Assembly: GCA_963722295.1 (NCBI GenBank)
Contig: CAVRLB010000003.1
Coordinates: 124,001-188,000, forward strand
From: Brooklawnia sp032229645
GTDB lineage: Bacteria > Actinomycetota > Actinomycetes > Propionibacteriales > Propionibacteriaceae
Length of the DNA stretch: 64,000 bases
Direction of reading: 5' to 3'
Shown here: piece after piece, positions 35,449-44,653 of the stretch
Layout: each line of letters begins with the position of its first letter
Numbering within the stretch: position 1 is the first letter of the stretch
Program-made: the position numbers and the translations under genes
Notes under the pieces: model-generated
The model's database searches: none
Told to the model about the DNA's origin: nothing
What the model saw: the letters and a program-made list of their open reading frames with translations, nothing else

Positions 35449-35843
35449 GTCCGGCCGTGCATCTGATCGCGCAGGTGGTCGTCGTGCTCGCCGCAGCAGC
35501 TGCGGCCGTCTGGCTCGGCGGGCGTGCGGTGACCTGGCTCTTCGGGAAGCTGACACCAGTCAACACGACAACGGATTTGGCCACACCTCAGATCGGGGAC
35601 GATGTCTTGAGGGGAGGACAGTGGATCGGCCGGGTGGAGCGGCTCGCGGTCTTCGCCAGCGTCGTAGCAGGCTTTCCTGAAGGCATCGCGATAGCGCTGG
35701 CCATCAAGGGGATCGGGCGTTACCCTGAGCTGAAGACCGGTAGCAAGGCTGCTTCCGAGCGCTTCATCATCGGGACCTTCGTCAGTCTGATGGTCGCAGC
35801 CGGATTCGGTGGAGTGAGTCGCTGGGGGCTCCAGGTGATTTGA
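35445..35843 (+). CDS. small membrane protein linked to SatD-like gene (DUF3307-like C-terminal part)
   Basis: 132 residues with an N-terminal helix (about 5-30), then a soluble segment, and two further hydrophobic stretches (about 68-88 and 105-125). The block GGQWIGRVERLAVF, followed by a helix and ERFIIGTFVSLMVA, looks like the C-terminal part of the DUF3307 proteins that accompany SatD. Start at the ATG overlapping the upstream stop; a GTG three codons earlier is possible. No enzymatic motif is visible. It is probably a partner of the SatD-like protein. Confidence 0.7.
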   Translation: MSPAVHLIAQVVVVLAAAAAAVWLGGRAVTWLFGKLTPVNTTTDLATPQIGDDVLRGGQWIGRVERLAVFASVVAGFPEGIAIALAIKGIGRYPELKTGSKAASERFIIGTFVSLMVAAGFGGVSRWGLQVI

Positions 35844-36449
35844 GTGCAGGTCGATCATTTGGCGAGCCGATGGGACGAGAGGTTCCCGCAGTTGGGCGGG
35901 CTGGGTGCCGAGCTGCTGGTGCGCTGGCAGGAGCCGCATCGCAGCTATCATGACCCTCGTCATCTGGCCGAGTGTCTGCATGCGCTGGATCAACTGAACG
36001 GTGGTCCCATCGAGGAGTTGGCACTGTGGTTCCACGACGCCGTGTATCAGGGGCGGCCTCGCAGCGACGAGCGTGCGTCTGCCCGGCTGGCTCGCCAACT
36101 GCTGGGAGATGAAGGCGAACGCGCTGGACTGGTTGACGAAGTAGCCAGATTGGTGCGGGTGACCGAACAGCATCGTCCTCCTCCGGGCGATCTGCGTGCG
36201 CAACGCGTTTCAGATGCAGACCTGGCGATCTTGGCTGCAGATGCCGATCGCTATCGCGCCTCGGTGGCCGACCTGCGCAGCGAGAACGCGGATCTGTCCG
36301 ATGATCAATGGCGGCTGAGGAGGGTCAGGCAGTTGCGCGGCCTGCAGCGCCGAGGGCTGCTCTATCTCAGTCCCGGCGGACGTGCGTTGTGGCAGGAGAA
36401 GGCGGAGGCCAACATTGCGGCCGAACTACGGGGCCTGTTTCGGGACTGA
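35844..36449 (+). CDS. HD-superfamily phosphohydrolase (COG4339-like)
   Basis: 201 residues. Metal-binding HD-domain residues occur as RSYHDPRHL, LALWFHDAVYQ and a C-terminal SDADLAILAAD, matching the predicted metal-dependent HD phosphohydrolases of COG4339. The substrate is unknown. The GTG begins directly after the stop of the membrane protein gene, so the three are cotranslated. uvrB then starts from its own leaderless promoter. Confidence 0.82.
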   Translation: MQVDHLASRWDERFPQLGGLGAELLVRWQEPHRSYHDPRHLAECLHALDQLNGGPIEELALWFHDAVYQGRPRSDERASARLARQLLGDEGERAGLVDEVARLVRVTEQHRPPPGDLRAQRVSDADLAILAADADRYRASVADLRSENADLSDDQWRLRRVRQLRGLQRRGLLYLSPGGRALWQEKAEANIAAELRGLFRD

Positions 36450-36507
36450 TCGCCACCAGCTGAGCGGCTCGGGCAGCGACGGCTCCGGAAATGTCAGTAC
36501 CGCCGCC

Positions 36508-36513
36508 TAGCCT
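36508..36513 (+). promoter_or_regulatory. leaderless -10 of uvrB
   Basis: TAGCCT followed by 7 nt (TGATGAC) and the ATG at 36521. There is no Shine-Dalgarno and no LexA-box-like palindrome in the preceding 60 bases. Confidence 0.55.
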
Positions 36514-36520
36514 TGATGAC

Positions 36521-38611
36521 ATGCGCCCGGTAGAACAGATCACCCGTCGGCTGGCACCGTTCAAGGTGCACTCCGACTTCCAGCCTGCCGGTGATCAGCC
36601 GGCCGCAATAGACGAGCTTGAGCGCCGGCTGCAGGCCGGCGAGCAGGATGTCATTCTGCTGGGTGCAACGGGCACCGGCAAGACCGCTACGATCGCCTGG
36701 CTGGCCGAGCGCTTGCAGCGTCCGATGCTGGTGATGCAGCCGAACAAGACATTGGCCGCGCAATATACCGCCGAACTTCGACAGTTCTTCCCGGAGAACG
36801 CGGTCGAGTACTTCGTCAGCTATTACGACTACTACCAACCTGAGGCCTACGTGCCGCAGACCGATACCTTCATCGAGAAGGATTCCAGTCTCAACGAGGA
36901 GGTCGAGAGGCTCCGCTATTCGGCCACTAATTCATTGCTGACCAGGCGCGATGTAATCGTCGTTGCGACCGTCTCGGCGATCTACGGCCTGGGCACGCCG
37001 CAGGAGTATGTCGACTCCATGCTCAGCCTGCATGTCGGCGACGAGATCGATCGCAACTCGCTGCTGCACAAGCTGGTCGAAATGCAGTATGTGCGCAACG
37101 ATCTTGCGGGTACCCGAGGCACCTTCCGGGTGCGCGGCGACACGCTCGAGATCTTCCCGATGTATGAGTCGAATGCCGTGCGGGTGGAGTTGTTCGGCGA
37201 CGAGATCGATGCGCTGTCGACGATGCATCCGGTCACCGGTGAACTGCTGAGCACCGACGATGAGATGTATGTCTTCCCGGCCTCGCATTATGTCGCCGGT
37301 CCGGAGCGGATGGAACGTGCCATCGGCAGTATTGAGCGAGAATTAGAGGTTCGTCTCAAAGAACTGGAATCGCAGAACAAGTTGCTGGAGGCGCAACGGC
37401 TGCAGATGCGCACGGGCTACGACATCGAGATGATGCGTCAGATCGGCACCTGCTCGGGCATCGAGAATTACTCGCGGCATATCGATGGACGCGAACCGGG
37501 CAGCGCCCCAAACTGCCTGCTCGACTACTTCCCGCAAGACTTCGTGCTGGTTGTCGACGAATCGCATGTCACCGTCCCGCAGATCGGGGGTATGTATGAG
37601 GGCGATATGAGTCGCAAGCGCACCCTGGTCGAGCATGGATTCCGGTTGCCCAGTGCGATGGACAACCGGCCGCTACGCTTCGAGGAGTTCACCGAGCGCA
37701 TCGGTCAGACCGTCTACTCGTCCGCTACCCCCGGCCCCTATGAGATGGCCCGGAGCGAAGGTGTGGTCGAGCAGATCATTCGTCCGACCGGATTGGTGGA
37801 CCCGGAGGTGATCGTCAAACCAACGAAGGGGCAGATCGACGATCTGCTGGGTGAGATCCGGCTTCGCGCCGAACGCAATGAGCGCGTGCTGGTCACCACA
37901 TTGACCAAGAAGATGGCCGAAGACCTCACCGACTATCTGATGGAACGCGGCGTCCGCACCCGCTATCTACACTCGGAGGTCGACACGCTGCGTAGAGTCG
38001 AGTTGCTGCGCGAGCTGCGGCTGGGGGAGTACGACGTGCTCGTCGGCATCAACCTGCTGCGCGAAGGCCTCGACCTTCCGGAGGTCTCGCTGGTCGCAAT
38101 TCTCGATGCAGACAAGGAGGGATTCCTGCGTTCCGCACGTTCGTTGATCCAGACCATCGGACGAGCCGCCCGCAATGTATCCGGTCAGGTGCACATGTAC
38201 GCCGATCAGATGACGCCGTCGATGAGGAACGCGATCGACGAGACCAACCGCCGCCGGGCCAAGCAGGTTGCCTTCAACACCGAGCACGGCATTGACCCGC
38301 AGCCGCTGCGCAAGCGCATCGCCGATATCACCGACCTGATGGCCCGCGAGGATGCCGACACCGAATACTGGATGTCCAATGGGCCAGCCAGATCGAAGCG
38401 CGGCGGTGGCGCACCGGTAGTGGGCGATCAGCTGCGCGGGCTCGACACCGCGAACCTGCCAGCCGCCGAACTGGCCAACCTGATTCAGGAACTGACCGAG
38501 CAGATGCACCAGGCCGCTACGGAGCTTCAGTTCGAACTCGCCGCGCGGCTGCGCGACGAAGTTGCCGATCTCAAGAAGGAACTCCGTCAGATGGTGGAGG
38601 CCGGTCGTTGA
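36521..38611 (+). CDS. uvrB: excinuclease ABC subunit B
   Basis: 696-residue DNA damage-binding helicase-like subunit of nucleotide excision repair. Helicase motif I LLGATGTGKTATIAW, the beta-hairpin YYDYYQPEAYVP, motif II DESHVTVPQ, SSATPGPYE, and motif VI QTIGRAARN are present. The C-terminal UVR domain (about 655-690: AELANLIQELTEQMHQAATE) binds UvrC. Start chosen by the leaderless spacing; an ATG ten codons earlier lacks a site. Confidence 0.96.
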   Translation: MRPVEQITRRLAPFKVHSDFQPAGDQPAAIDELERRLQAGEQDVILLGATGTGKTATIAWLAERLQRPMLVMQPNKTLAAQYTAELRQFFPENAVEYFVSYYDYYQPEAYVPQTDTFIEKDSSLNEEVERLRYSATNSLLTRRDVIVVATVSAIYGLGTPQEYVDSMLSLHVGDEIDRNSLLHKLVEMQYVRNDLAGTRGTFRVRGDTLEIFPMYESNAVRVELFGDEIDALSTMHPVTGELLSTDDEMYVFPASHYVAGPERMERAIGSIERELEVRLKELESQNKLLEAQRLQMRTGYDIEMMRQIGTCSGIENYSRHIDGREPGSAPNCLLDYFPQDFVLVVDESHVTVPQIGGMYEGDMSRKRTLVEHGFRLPSAMDNRPLRFEEFTERIGQTVYSSATPGPYEMARSEGVVEQIIRPTGLVDPEVIVKPTKGQIDDLLGEIRLRAERNERVLVTTLTKKMAEDLTDYLMERGVRTRYLHSEVDTLRRVELLRELRLGEYDVLVGINLLREGLDLPEVSLVAILDADKEGFLRSARSLIQTIGRAARNVSGQVHMYADQMTPSMRNAIDETNRRRAKQVAFNTEHGIDPQPLRKRIADITDLMAREDADTEYWMSNGPARSKRGGGAPVVGDQLRGLDTANLPAAELANLIQELTEQMHQAATELQFELAARLRDEVADLKKELRQMVEAGR

Positions 38612-38741
38612 GCCTCGCTGGCAGTGTCGGGGCCGACTATCACGATGGTGATCGCCGAGAGAATGCGAACTGTGGGCAACGAGTGGCAATGCCGGCATTC
38701 GGAGGTCTCCCGGGGACCTAGATGCTATAGTCATTTGGGCG

Positions 38742-38877
38742 ACACCTAGGTGTTGTTGAGCATTTTATAAGTCCACATGGAGGTTGATACCCGCCCTGCA
38801 GGGAATCTCCGACGCCTCAGCCCCACCATCGAATGTCGTCGTTCGTATGATCTGGTCGATCAGTGGTGAGACCTCCA
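38742..38877 (+). promoter_or_regulatory. palindrome and structured leader upstream of terC
   Basis: ACACCTAGGTGT (38742-38753) is a perfect 12-bp palindrome, followed by an AT-rich TTTTATAAG (38763-38771) that could hold a -10. The following leader can close with TGGAGGT (38778-38784) and ACCTCCA (38871-38877). Inside are CCCTGCAGGG (38794-38803) and a CCAC...ATCGA / TCGAT...GTGG stem. TerC genes are often controlled by manganese regulators or the yybP-ykoY manganese riboswitch. I could not match that riboswitch's conserved GAGUA loop, so the class stays open. Nothing else is seen in 38612-38741 apart from a GGTCTCC-C-GGGGACC near-palindrome at 38705-38719. Confidence 0.45.
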
Positions 38878-38905
38878 GATGTCCCTCTAATCGGAAGGTA
38901 ACCCG

Positions 38906-39910
38906 ATGCACGTAACACCGGTGGTATGGATTGTCACCTTGACTGTCCTGACCGCGGTACTGGCCTTCGATGTGCGGCACATGATGAAGAATCCGCATGA
39001 GCCGTCGATGAAGGAATGCGCGCTGGCCATCACGGGCTTTGTCTCGGCGGCGGTTCTCTTTGGTATCGGAATCGGCCTCTTCGCGCATCCGCTGCCCGAA
39101 TCGGGCAAGACCAGTTGGCAATACGCGATCGAGTTCTTCTCGGGTTATCTGACTGAGTATTCGCTGTCGATCGACAATCTCTTCGTTTTCATCATCATTC
39201 TGGGCAGCATGGGGGTGCCCCGCAAGTATCAGCAGTTCGCGCTCATGTGTGGCATCATCTTGGCACTCGTATTCCGCGGCATCTTCATTCTCGCTGGTGC
39301 TGCGCTCATCGAGAGGTTCGCCTGGATCTTCTTCATCTTCGGCGCGTTCCTGCTGTACACCGGCATCAAGCTCGTGATCGACTACCGCAAACAGGGCGAC
39401 GAGGAAGACACACACAACGAGGGCGACACCGCGCTGATGCGCTTCGTCAAGCGGGTTGTTCCGTCCACTCCGGAGTACCACGAGACGCACTTGTCGGTGA
39501 AAATCGACGGCAAGCGCCTGTTCACCCCGCTCTTCTTCGTGGTGGCCACGTTGGGCAGCGTCGATGTCATGTTCGCGCTGGACTCAATCCCGGCCATCTT
39601 CGGCCTGACCCAGGAGCCATATCTTGTCTTCACCGCGAACTTCTTCGCGCTGATGGGCCTGCGCCAGCTCTACTTCCTGCTCGGCAATCTGCTGGAGCGT
39701 CTGGTATACCTCTCGCTGGGCCTGGCATTCATTCTCTGCTTCATCGCCGTCAAGCTGGTGCTGCATGCCATGCACCATTACCACTGGGTCAGCTTCGAGG
39801 TTCCGACCTTGCTCTCGCTCCTGGTTATCGTCGTGACGATCGCCATCACCGCCGTGCTGTCGCTGATCAAGACCAAGAACGACGAAGACGACGCGCCGAT
39901 CGAAGCCTGA
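38906..39910 (+). CDS. TerC-family membrane protein, probable metal (Mn) exporter
   Basis: 334 residues with about nine hydrophobic helices. The TerC signatures SLSIDNLFVFIIIL and GSVDVMFALDSIPA place conserved aspartates in the membrane. Relatives were named for tellurite resistance, and some are manganese exporters that supply secreted enzymes. Acidic loop at about 162-175. ATG with GGAAGG 7 nt upstream. Structured leader suggests ion-responsive control (inference). Confidence 0.9.
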   Translation: MHVTPVVWIVTLTVLTAVLAFDVRHMMKNPHEPSMKECALAITGFVSAAVLFGIGIGLFAHPLPESGKTSWQYAIEFFSGYLTEYSLSIDNLFVFIIILGSMGVPRKYQQFALMCGIILALVFRGIFILAGAALIERFAWIFFIFGAFLLYTGIKLVIDYRKQGDEEDTHNEGDTALMRFVKRVVPSTPEYHETHLSVKIDGKRLFTPLFFVVATLGSVDVMFALDSIPAIFGLTQEPYLVFTANFFALMGLRQLYFLLGNLLERLVYLSLGLAFILCFIAVKLVLHAMHHYHWVSFEVPTLLSLLVIVVTIAITAVLSLIKTKNDEDDAPIEA

Positions 39911-39991
39911 TTCCCAGTCGCGATCCGGTTGGACTGTTGCCGGTCGCCACCTTTCGGCGGCGCCGTCAGCAGCCCGCTTCTTCAGCTCGGC

Positions 39992-40654
39992 TCACCACCC
40001 GCGAGCACGCCAGTCGGCAAGATGCGGACGCTGCGTGCCGACCGTGGTCGAATCGCCGTGGCCGGGATGGATGAGCGTGTCGTCGTCGAAGCGGTCGAAG
40101 ATCTCCGCAATCACACCGTCCAGCAACGAGGTGAATTGGGAGGCAGAAGCGGTCGCACCGATGCCGCCGGGGAAGAGCGAATCGCCGGTGAAGATATGCG
40201 AAGCAACCCCGGGATCGTCGGAGCGCAGCACCAACGCGATCGATCCGGGAGTGTGCCCGACCAGGCCGATCACATCGAGACCGATATCACCCGCCACGAT
40301 CTGATCACCGCTCCATACAGCTGCCGAATGAACCGCGGTCTGATGCGCGATGGCGCCCTCATCAGGTGCCCCTGCCCACGCCTGAGCGCCGGTGTGGCGT
40401 ACCACGTCGGCCAGGGCGCGCACATGGTCGTGATGCCGATGTGTGGTGATCACTGCTGCAAGCTTGCGGCCGCCGATCAACTCGATCAGCCGGGGAGCCT
40501 CGTCCGCGGCATCGATGAGGACCAGTGAGCTGCCTGTATCGAGCAGGTAGGCGTTGTTGTCCATGGTGCCTACGCTGACCTTCGTGCACCTGATGCCTGC
40601 GGCATCGAAGCCGACGGGGGTCGCTTCGGGGGAGACATGGAATAGCCCAGTCAT
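39992..40654 (-). CDS. metallo-beta-lactamase-fold hydrolase (glyoxalase II-like)
   Basis: 220 residues. The metal-binding signature THRHHDH, plus LVGHTPGSIAL, FTGDSLFPGG and HPGHGDST, define the MBL superfamily, closest to small glyoxalase II-like hydrolases. No specific substrate can be assigned; a thioester hydrolase is plausible. The ATG at 40654 follows AAGGAG by 5 nt; a preceding ATG is too close to the site. It converges with terC. Confidence 0.88.
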   Translation of the reverse strand: MTGLFHVSPEATPVGFDAAGIRCTKVSVGTMDNNAYLLDTGSSLVLIDAADEAPRLIELIGGRKLAAVITTHRHHDHVRALADVVRHTGAQAWAGAPDEGAIAHQTAVHSAAVWSGDQIVAGDIGLDVIGLVGHTPGSIALVLRSDDPGVASHIFTGDSLFPGGIGATASASQFTSLLDGVIAEIFDRFDDDTLIHPGHGDSTTVGTQRPHLADWRARGW

Positions 40655-40709
40655 CATTGCTCCTTGTGATCCGAACCGCTGTGCCGGTTCCGGCGATGAC
40701 CTAGGTCTA

Positions 40710-41444
40710 TCAGGCGAGTTTCGGCTGGGCGGGAAGATCGAGTGCTTCGGCGGCATTCAGGCGTCCGGTCAGCCAGCCCAGCAGCACTGCATCGGGACCG
40801 CTTATCACGGTCTCGGAGTTGCTGGCCCCCAGCGCAGCGGTGAAGCCGGAATCGGAAACCAGCCGGACGGCCATGCCATAGGGCGCTTGATAGGCCAGCA
40901 CGGTCCACTCGAGCAGCCAGCGGGCAGTGGTCGGGTTGATCTGGGTGACATCGAAGCCGCAATCCAGGTCGACGTGGTGGATGATCACCTCGTAGAGACG
41001 GGCAAGCGGCAGTAGATCCGAGCGCAGGAAGCATCCGGGACTGAATTCGATTGTCAGCTGTCCGGGCACCGACTCCACGGCGTCGAAACGTCCGTTGAGG
41101 TTGCCAGCGCTGGTATCCAGGTCGATCTGTAGTTCGAGTCCGCTGCGCTCGGACCCCCGCTCGATGGCCAGATCGCGGTCCTCATCTGAGTCGTACATGA
41201 GACCACGGCGGCCGGTCAATACCGAGTCGACGGTACGGACGAAGGCCTCCGCATTGCGCGACAGGTGCGCGGCAACGTGTGCCCGCGTCCAACCCGGCAG
41301 CCGGGAGGGTTCCTGCCAGGCCCGTTCGCTCAACGCGATCGTGTCGCCGAGCAAGCGCTGAGTTGCCTCCAGTTTCACCTTGCGTACCACGGACCTCGGA
41401 GCAAAGGCGCTCAACGATTCCTGCTGTGCAAGGTCCCAAGCCAC
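40710..41444 (-). CDS. maleylpyruvate isomerase family (DinB/MDMPI) mycothiol-dependent-like protein
   Basis: About 244 residues; the N-terminal four-helix domain has LPGWTRAHVAAHLSRNAEAF, typical of mycothiol-dependent maleylpyruvate isomerases and related metalloproteins, and LYEVIIHHVDL carries the second metal His pair. Members act as thiol-dependent isomerases or transferases; the substrate is unknown. It is upstream of the MBL hydrolase, so together they may handle a thiol adduct (inference). The start is uncertain: GTG at 41444 has GGGG 7 nt upstream, and a GTG about 18 codons later would match the family N terminus. Confidence 0.78.
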   Translation of the reverse strand: MAWDLAQQESLSAFAPRSVVRKVKLEATQRLLGDTIALSERAWQEPSRLPGWTRAHVAAHLSRNAEAFVRTVDSVLTGRRGLMYDSDEDRDLAIERGSERSGLELQIDLDTSAGNLNGRFDAVESVPGQLTIEFSPGCFLRSDLLPLARLYEVIIHHVDLDCGFDVTQINPTTARWLLEWTVLAYQAPYGMAVRLVSDSGFTAALGASNSETVISGPDAVLLGWLTGRLNAAEALDLPAQPKLA

Positions 41445-41588
41445 GCCATCACCCCGATTCGTCCCCTGGTTTTCGTGAGCAAGTCGATCATCTTTCAGCG
41501 TCGTTGTCCAGCTAGGCCGGATGCAAGGGCCTGGGGGATCTTGAGCTTGCGACGATTGCGGCGTGCGAAAAATGTCGGACCCGACGCA

Positions 41589-41594
41589 TACGAT
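41589..41594 (+). promoter_or_regulatory. leaderless -10 of uvrA
   Basis: TACGAT followed by 7 nt (GAACTGC) and the GTG at 41602, with no Shine-Dalgarno. It removes 13 residues from the longest open frame and restores the usual UvrA N terminus. Confidence 0.58.
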
Positions 41595-41601
41595 GAACTG
41601 C

Positions 41602-44600
41602 GTGAAAGATCGACTCGTCATCTCGGGCGCCCGTGAGCACAACCTGCGCAATGTCTCGCTGAATCTACCGCGCGACGCGATGATCGTGTTCACCGGGCTG
41701 TCGGGCTCTGGCAAGTCATCACTGGCCTTCGACACGATCTTCGCCGAGGGTCAACGCCGCTATGTCGAGTCCTTGTCAGCCTATGCCAGGCAGTTCCTCG
41801 GCCAGATGGACAAGCCGCGGGTCGACTTCATCGAAGGCCTGTCGCCCGCGGTCGCCATCGATCAAAAATCGACGAGCCGCAATCCGCGGTCGACCGTCGG
41901 TACGGTCACCGAGATCTACGATTACCTGCGGCTGCTCTTCGCGCGCGTTGGGCATCCGCACTGTCTGGTCTGCGGCGCCCCGATCGACAAGCAGACACCC
42001 CAGCAGATCGTCGATCAGGTGCTCGCCCAGCCAGAGGACACCCGCTTCCAGGTGCTGGCCCCGATGGTGCGCGGTCGCAAGGGAGAATACGGAGAGCTCT
42101 TCCGCAACCTGAGTACCCAGGGCTATGCCCGAGTGCGGGTGGACGGCGAGATCCACCGGCTGACCGAGGTGCCGGCCCTCGACAAGCAGCGCAAGCACGA
42201 TATCGATGTCGTGATCGACCGTGTCGCGGTCAAGCCATCGGCCAAGCAACGCATCACCGACTCGGTCGAGACCGCGCTCGGGCTCGCGGGCGGTCTGGTC
42301 ATCCTTGACTTCGTCGATCTCGATGAGGACGACCCGGCTCGCCGGCGTAGCTACTCCGAGAACCTGGCCTGTCCCAATGGACACGACATTTCGCTCGACG
42401 AGATGGAACCGCGTCAGTTCTCCTTCAACAGCCCGTGGGGTGCCTGCCCCGAATGCACCGGCCTGGGCACCACCTTGGAAGTCGATCCCGACCTTGTGGT
42501 GCCGGATCAGCTGAAGAGCCTGGCGCAGGGCGCCATCGCGCCGTGGGCCAGCCCGATGGTCGCCGCGCATTATTCGCATGTCTTCGAATCGATGGCCGAG
42601 AAGTACGGATTTTCGGTCGACACACCTTGGGACGACCTCGAGGCTTCGGTACGTAAGTACATCCTGATGGGCGCCGAGGATCCGGTGCTGGTGCGCTATC
42701 GCAACCGCTTCGGGCGGGTCCGCAGCTACAGCCAGAAATATGAGGGTGTGCTGCCGCAGGTCCGCCGGCGCTACGACGAGGCCGAAACCGATGCGGCCCG
42801 CGATCGCTGGGGCGCCTACCTGCGTGAGATCCCCTGCGCGGCCTGCCGGGGCGCGCGACTCAAGCCATCCACGCTCGCGGTCACCGTCGCAGGCAAGAAC
42901 ATCGACCAGGTCTCCCGGCTGTCGATCGATCAGCTGGCCGATTTCCTCGCAGGTCTGACGCTCAGCGAACGCGAGCAGGCGATCGCCGGCCAGGTGCTGA
43001 AGGAGATCAGCCAGCGGCTGCGGTTCCTGCTCGATGTCGGCCTCGATTACCTCACTCTGTCGCGCGCCGCCGGGTCACTGTCCGGCGGAGAGGCGCAACG
43101 CATCCGGCTCGCTACTCAGATCGGGTCCGGGCTGACCGGCGTGCTCTACGTGCTCGACGAGCCGTCCATCGGGTTGCATCAGCGTGATAACCGGCGGCTC
43201 ATCGAAACCCTGCTGAAGCTGCGCGATCTGGGCAACACGTTGATCGTTGTCGAACACGACGAGGACACCATTCGGGCGGCCGATCATGTGGTAGACATCG
43301 GTCCGGGCGCCGGCGAGCACGGCGGCAAGGTCGTGGTCAGCGGCTCCCTTAACGACCTGCTCGACAGCCGCGAATCCTTGACCGGTGCATATCTGGCTGG
43401 CCGGCGCGCCATCTCTTTGCCCCCGGTCCGTCGGCTGGGCAACGGCCAGGACCTCGTCGTGCACGGTGCGGTGGAGAACAATCTGAAGAACGTCACCGTT
43501 GGTTTTCCGTTGGGCCGTTTCATCGCGGTCACCGGTGTCTCCGGTTCCGGCAAGTCGTCCCTGGTGAATGCGATCCTCTATCGCTCATTGGCCAAGCAGC
43601 TCTACGGCGCGAAGGACGTGCCGGGCCGACACAAGGGCATCACTGGCGTCGCCTCGATCAACAAGGTGGTGCATGTCGACCAGTCGCCGATCGGACGGTC
43701 GCCGCGTTCCAATCCGGCCACCTACACCGGGGTTTTCGACAAGATCCGCACACTGTTCAGTCAGACTCCCGAATCCAAGGCGCGCGGATATCAGCCCGGC
43801 CGGTTCAGCTTCAACGTCAAGGGTGGACGCTGCGACAACTGCATGGGCGATGGCACCATCCGTATCGAGATGAACTTCCTGCCGGATGTCTACGTGCCCT
43901 GCGAGGTCTGTCACGGTGCCCGATACAACCGGGAGACCCTCGAGGTCCGATACAAGGGTAAGACGATCGCCGAGGTGCTCGACATGCCGATCGAGGAGGC
44001 CGCAGAGTTCTTCGCTCCGATCTCGGCCATCTCGCGGCATCTGAAGACGCTGGTCGAGGTGGGCCTCGGCTACGTACGGCTCGGGCAGCCCGCGACCACG
44101 CTGTCGGGTGGCGAGGCACAGCGGGTGAAGCTGGCCTCAGAACTTCAGCGACGCTCCACCGGCAGCACCGTCTACGTGCTCGACGAGCCGACCACAGGCC
44201 TCCACTTCGAGGACATTCGCAAGCTGCTCGATGTGCTCAATCGACTCGTCGATGGCGGCAACACCGTGGTGGTCATCGAACACAATCTTGATGTCATCAA
44301 GACCGCCGACTGGGTGATCGACATGGGCCCCGAAGGGGGTTTCCGTGGTGGTGAGGTGGTGGCCACCGGCACCCCGGAGGAGGTCGTCAAGATTCCCGAG
44401 TCGCATACCGGCCGTTTCCTCGCCGAAATCCTGCGCGGGCGCGAGGTGCCCGTGGCGCAGCCCGAGCCGGAGCCGCTGCTGGCGGCCGAACCGCCGGCCA
44501 AGGCGAAGCGGACCCGCAGGCCCAAGGACGCAGCAGGCACCGCCGGCGGCCGGTCGCCGGCGAAGCCTGCGGGTACGAGGGCAAACGCTGCCAGCGCGGG

Positions 44601-44652
44601 CAAGGCCACCAAGGCCAAGCAGCCCACGACCAACCGCACGCCGGCCGCCTGA
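41602..44652 (+). CDS. uvrA: excinuclease ABC subunit A
   Basis: 1016-residue damage-recognition ATPase. Two ABC modules: Walker A FTGLSGSGKSSLAFD and TGVSGSGKSSLVNA; signature LSGGEAQRIRLA and LSGGEAQRVKLA. Zinc-binding cysteines are visible in CPNGH...CPEC, and CDNCMGDGTI...CEVCHG. The C terminus has an extra 70-residue Pro/Ala/Lys-rich tail after the last family block (AEILRGREVPVAQP onward), probably disordered. Followed by uvrC after one base, so the two are coexpressed. Confidence 0.96.
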   Translation: MKDRLVISGAREHNLRNVSLNLPRDAMIVFTGLSGSGKSSLAFDTIFAEGQRRYVESLSAYARQFLGQMDKPRVDFIEGLSPAVAIDQKSTSRNPRSTVGTVTEIYDYLRLLFARVGHPHCLVCGAPIDKQTPQQIVDQVLAQPEDTRFQVLAPMVRGRKGEYGELFRNLSTQGYARVRVDGEIHRLTEVPALDKQRKHDIDVVIDRVAVKPSAKQRITDSVETALGLAGGLVILDFVDLDEDDPARRRSYSENLACPNGHDISLDEMEPRQFSFNSPWGACPECTGLGTTLEVDPDLVVPDQLKSLAQGAIAPWASPMVAAHYSHVFESMAEKYGFSVDTPWDDLEASVRKYILMGAEDPVLVRYRNRFGRVRSYSQKYEGVLPQVRRRYDEAETDAARDRWGAYLREIPCAACRGARLKPSTLAVTVAGKNIDQVSRLSIDQLADFLAGLTLSEREQAIAGQVLKEISQRLRFLLDVGLDYLTLSRAAGSLSGGEAQRIRLATQIGSGLTGVLYVLDEPSIGLHQRDNRRLIETLLKLRDLGNTLIVVEHDEDTIRAADHVVDIGPGAGEHGGKVVVSGSLNDLLDSRESLTGAYLAGRRAISLPPVRRLGNGQDLVVHGAVENNLKNVTVGFPLGRFIAVTGVSGSGKSSLVNAILYRSLAKQLYGAKDVPGRHKGITGVASINKVVHVDQSPIGRSPRSNPATYTGVFDKIRTLFSQTPESKARGYQPGRFSFNVKGGRCDNCMGDGTIRIEMNFLPDVYVPCEVCHGARYNRETLEVRYKGKTIAEVLDMPIEEAAEFFAPISAISRHLKTLVEVGLGYVRLGQPATTLSGGEAQRVKLASELQRRSTGSTVYVLDEPTTGLHFEDIRKLLDVLNRLVDGGNTVVVIEHNLDVIKTADWVIDMGPEGGFRGGEVVATGTPEEVVKIPESHTGRFLAEILRGREVPVAQPEPEPLLAAEPPAKAKRTRRPKDAAGTAGGRSPAKPAGTRANAASAGKATKAKQPTTNRTPAA

Positions 44653-44653
44653 G

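Noticed and set aside
36460..36520. SOS/LexA box upstream of uvrB
   Set aside because: No TCGAAC-N4-GTTCGA-like or related palindrome is visible here or immediately before uvrA.
38794..38803. CCCTGCAGGG in the terC leader as the core of a yybP-ykoY manganese riboswitch
   Set aside because: CCCUGC occurs, but the paired conserved GAGUA loop was not found, so I did not call the class.
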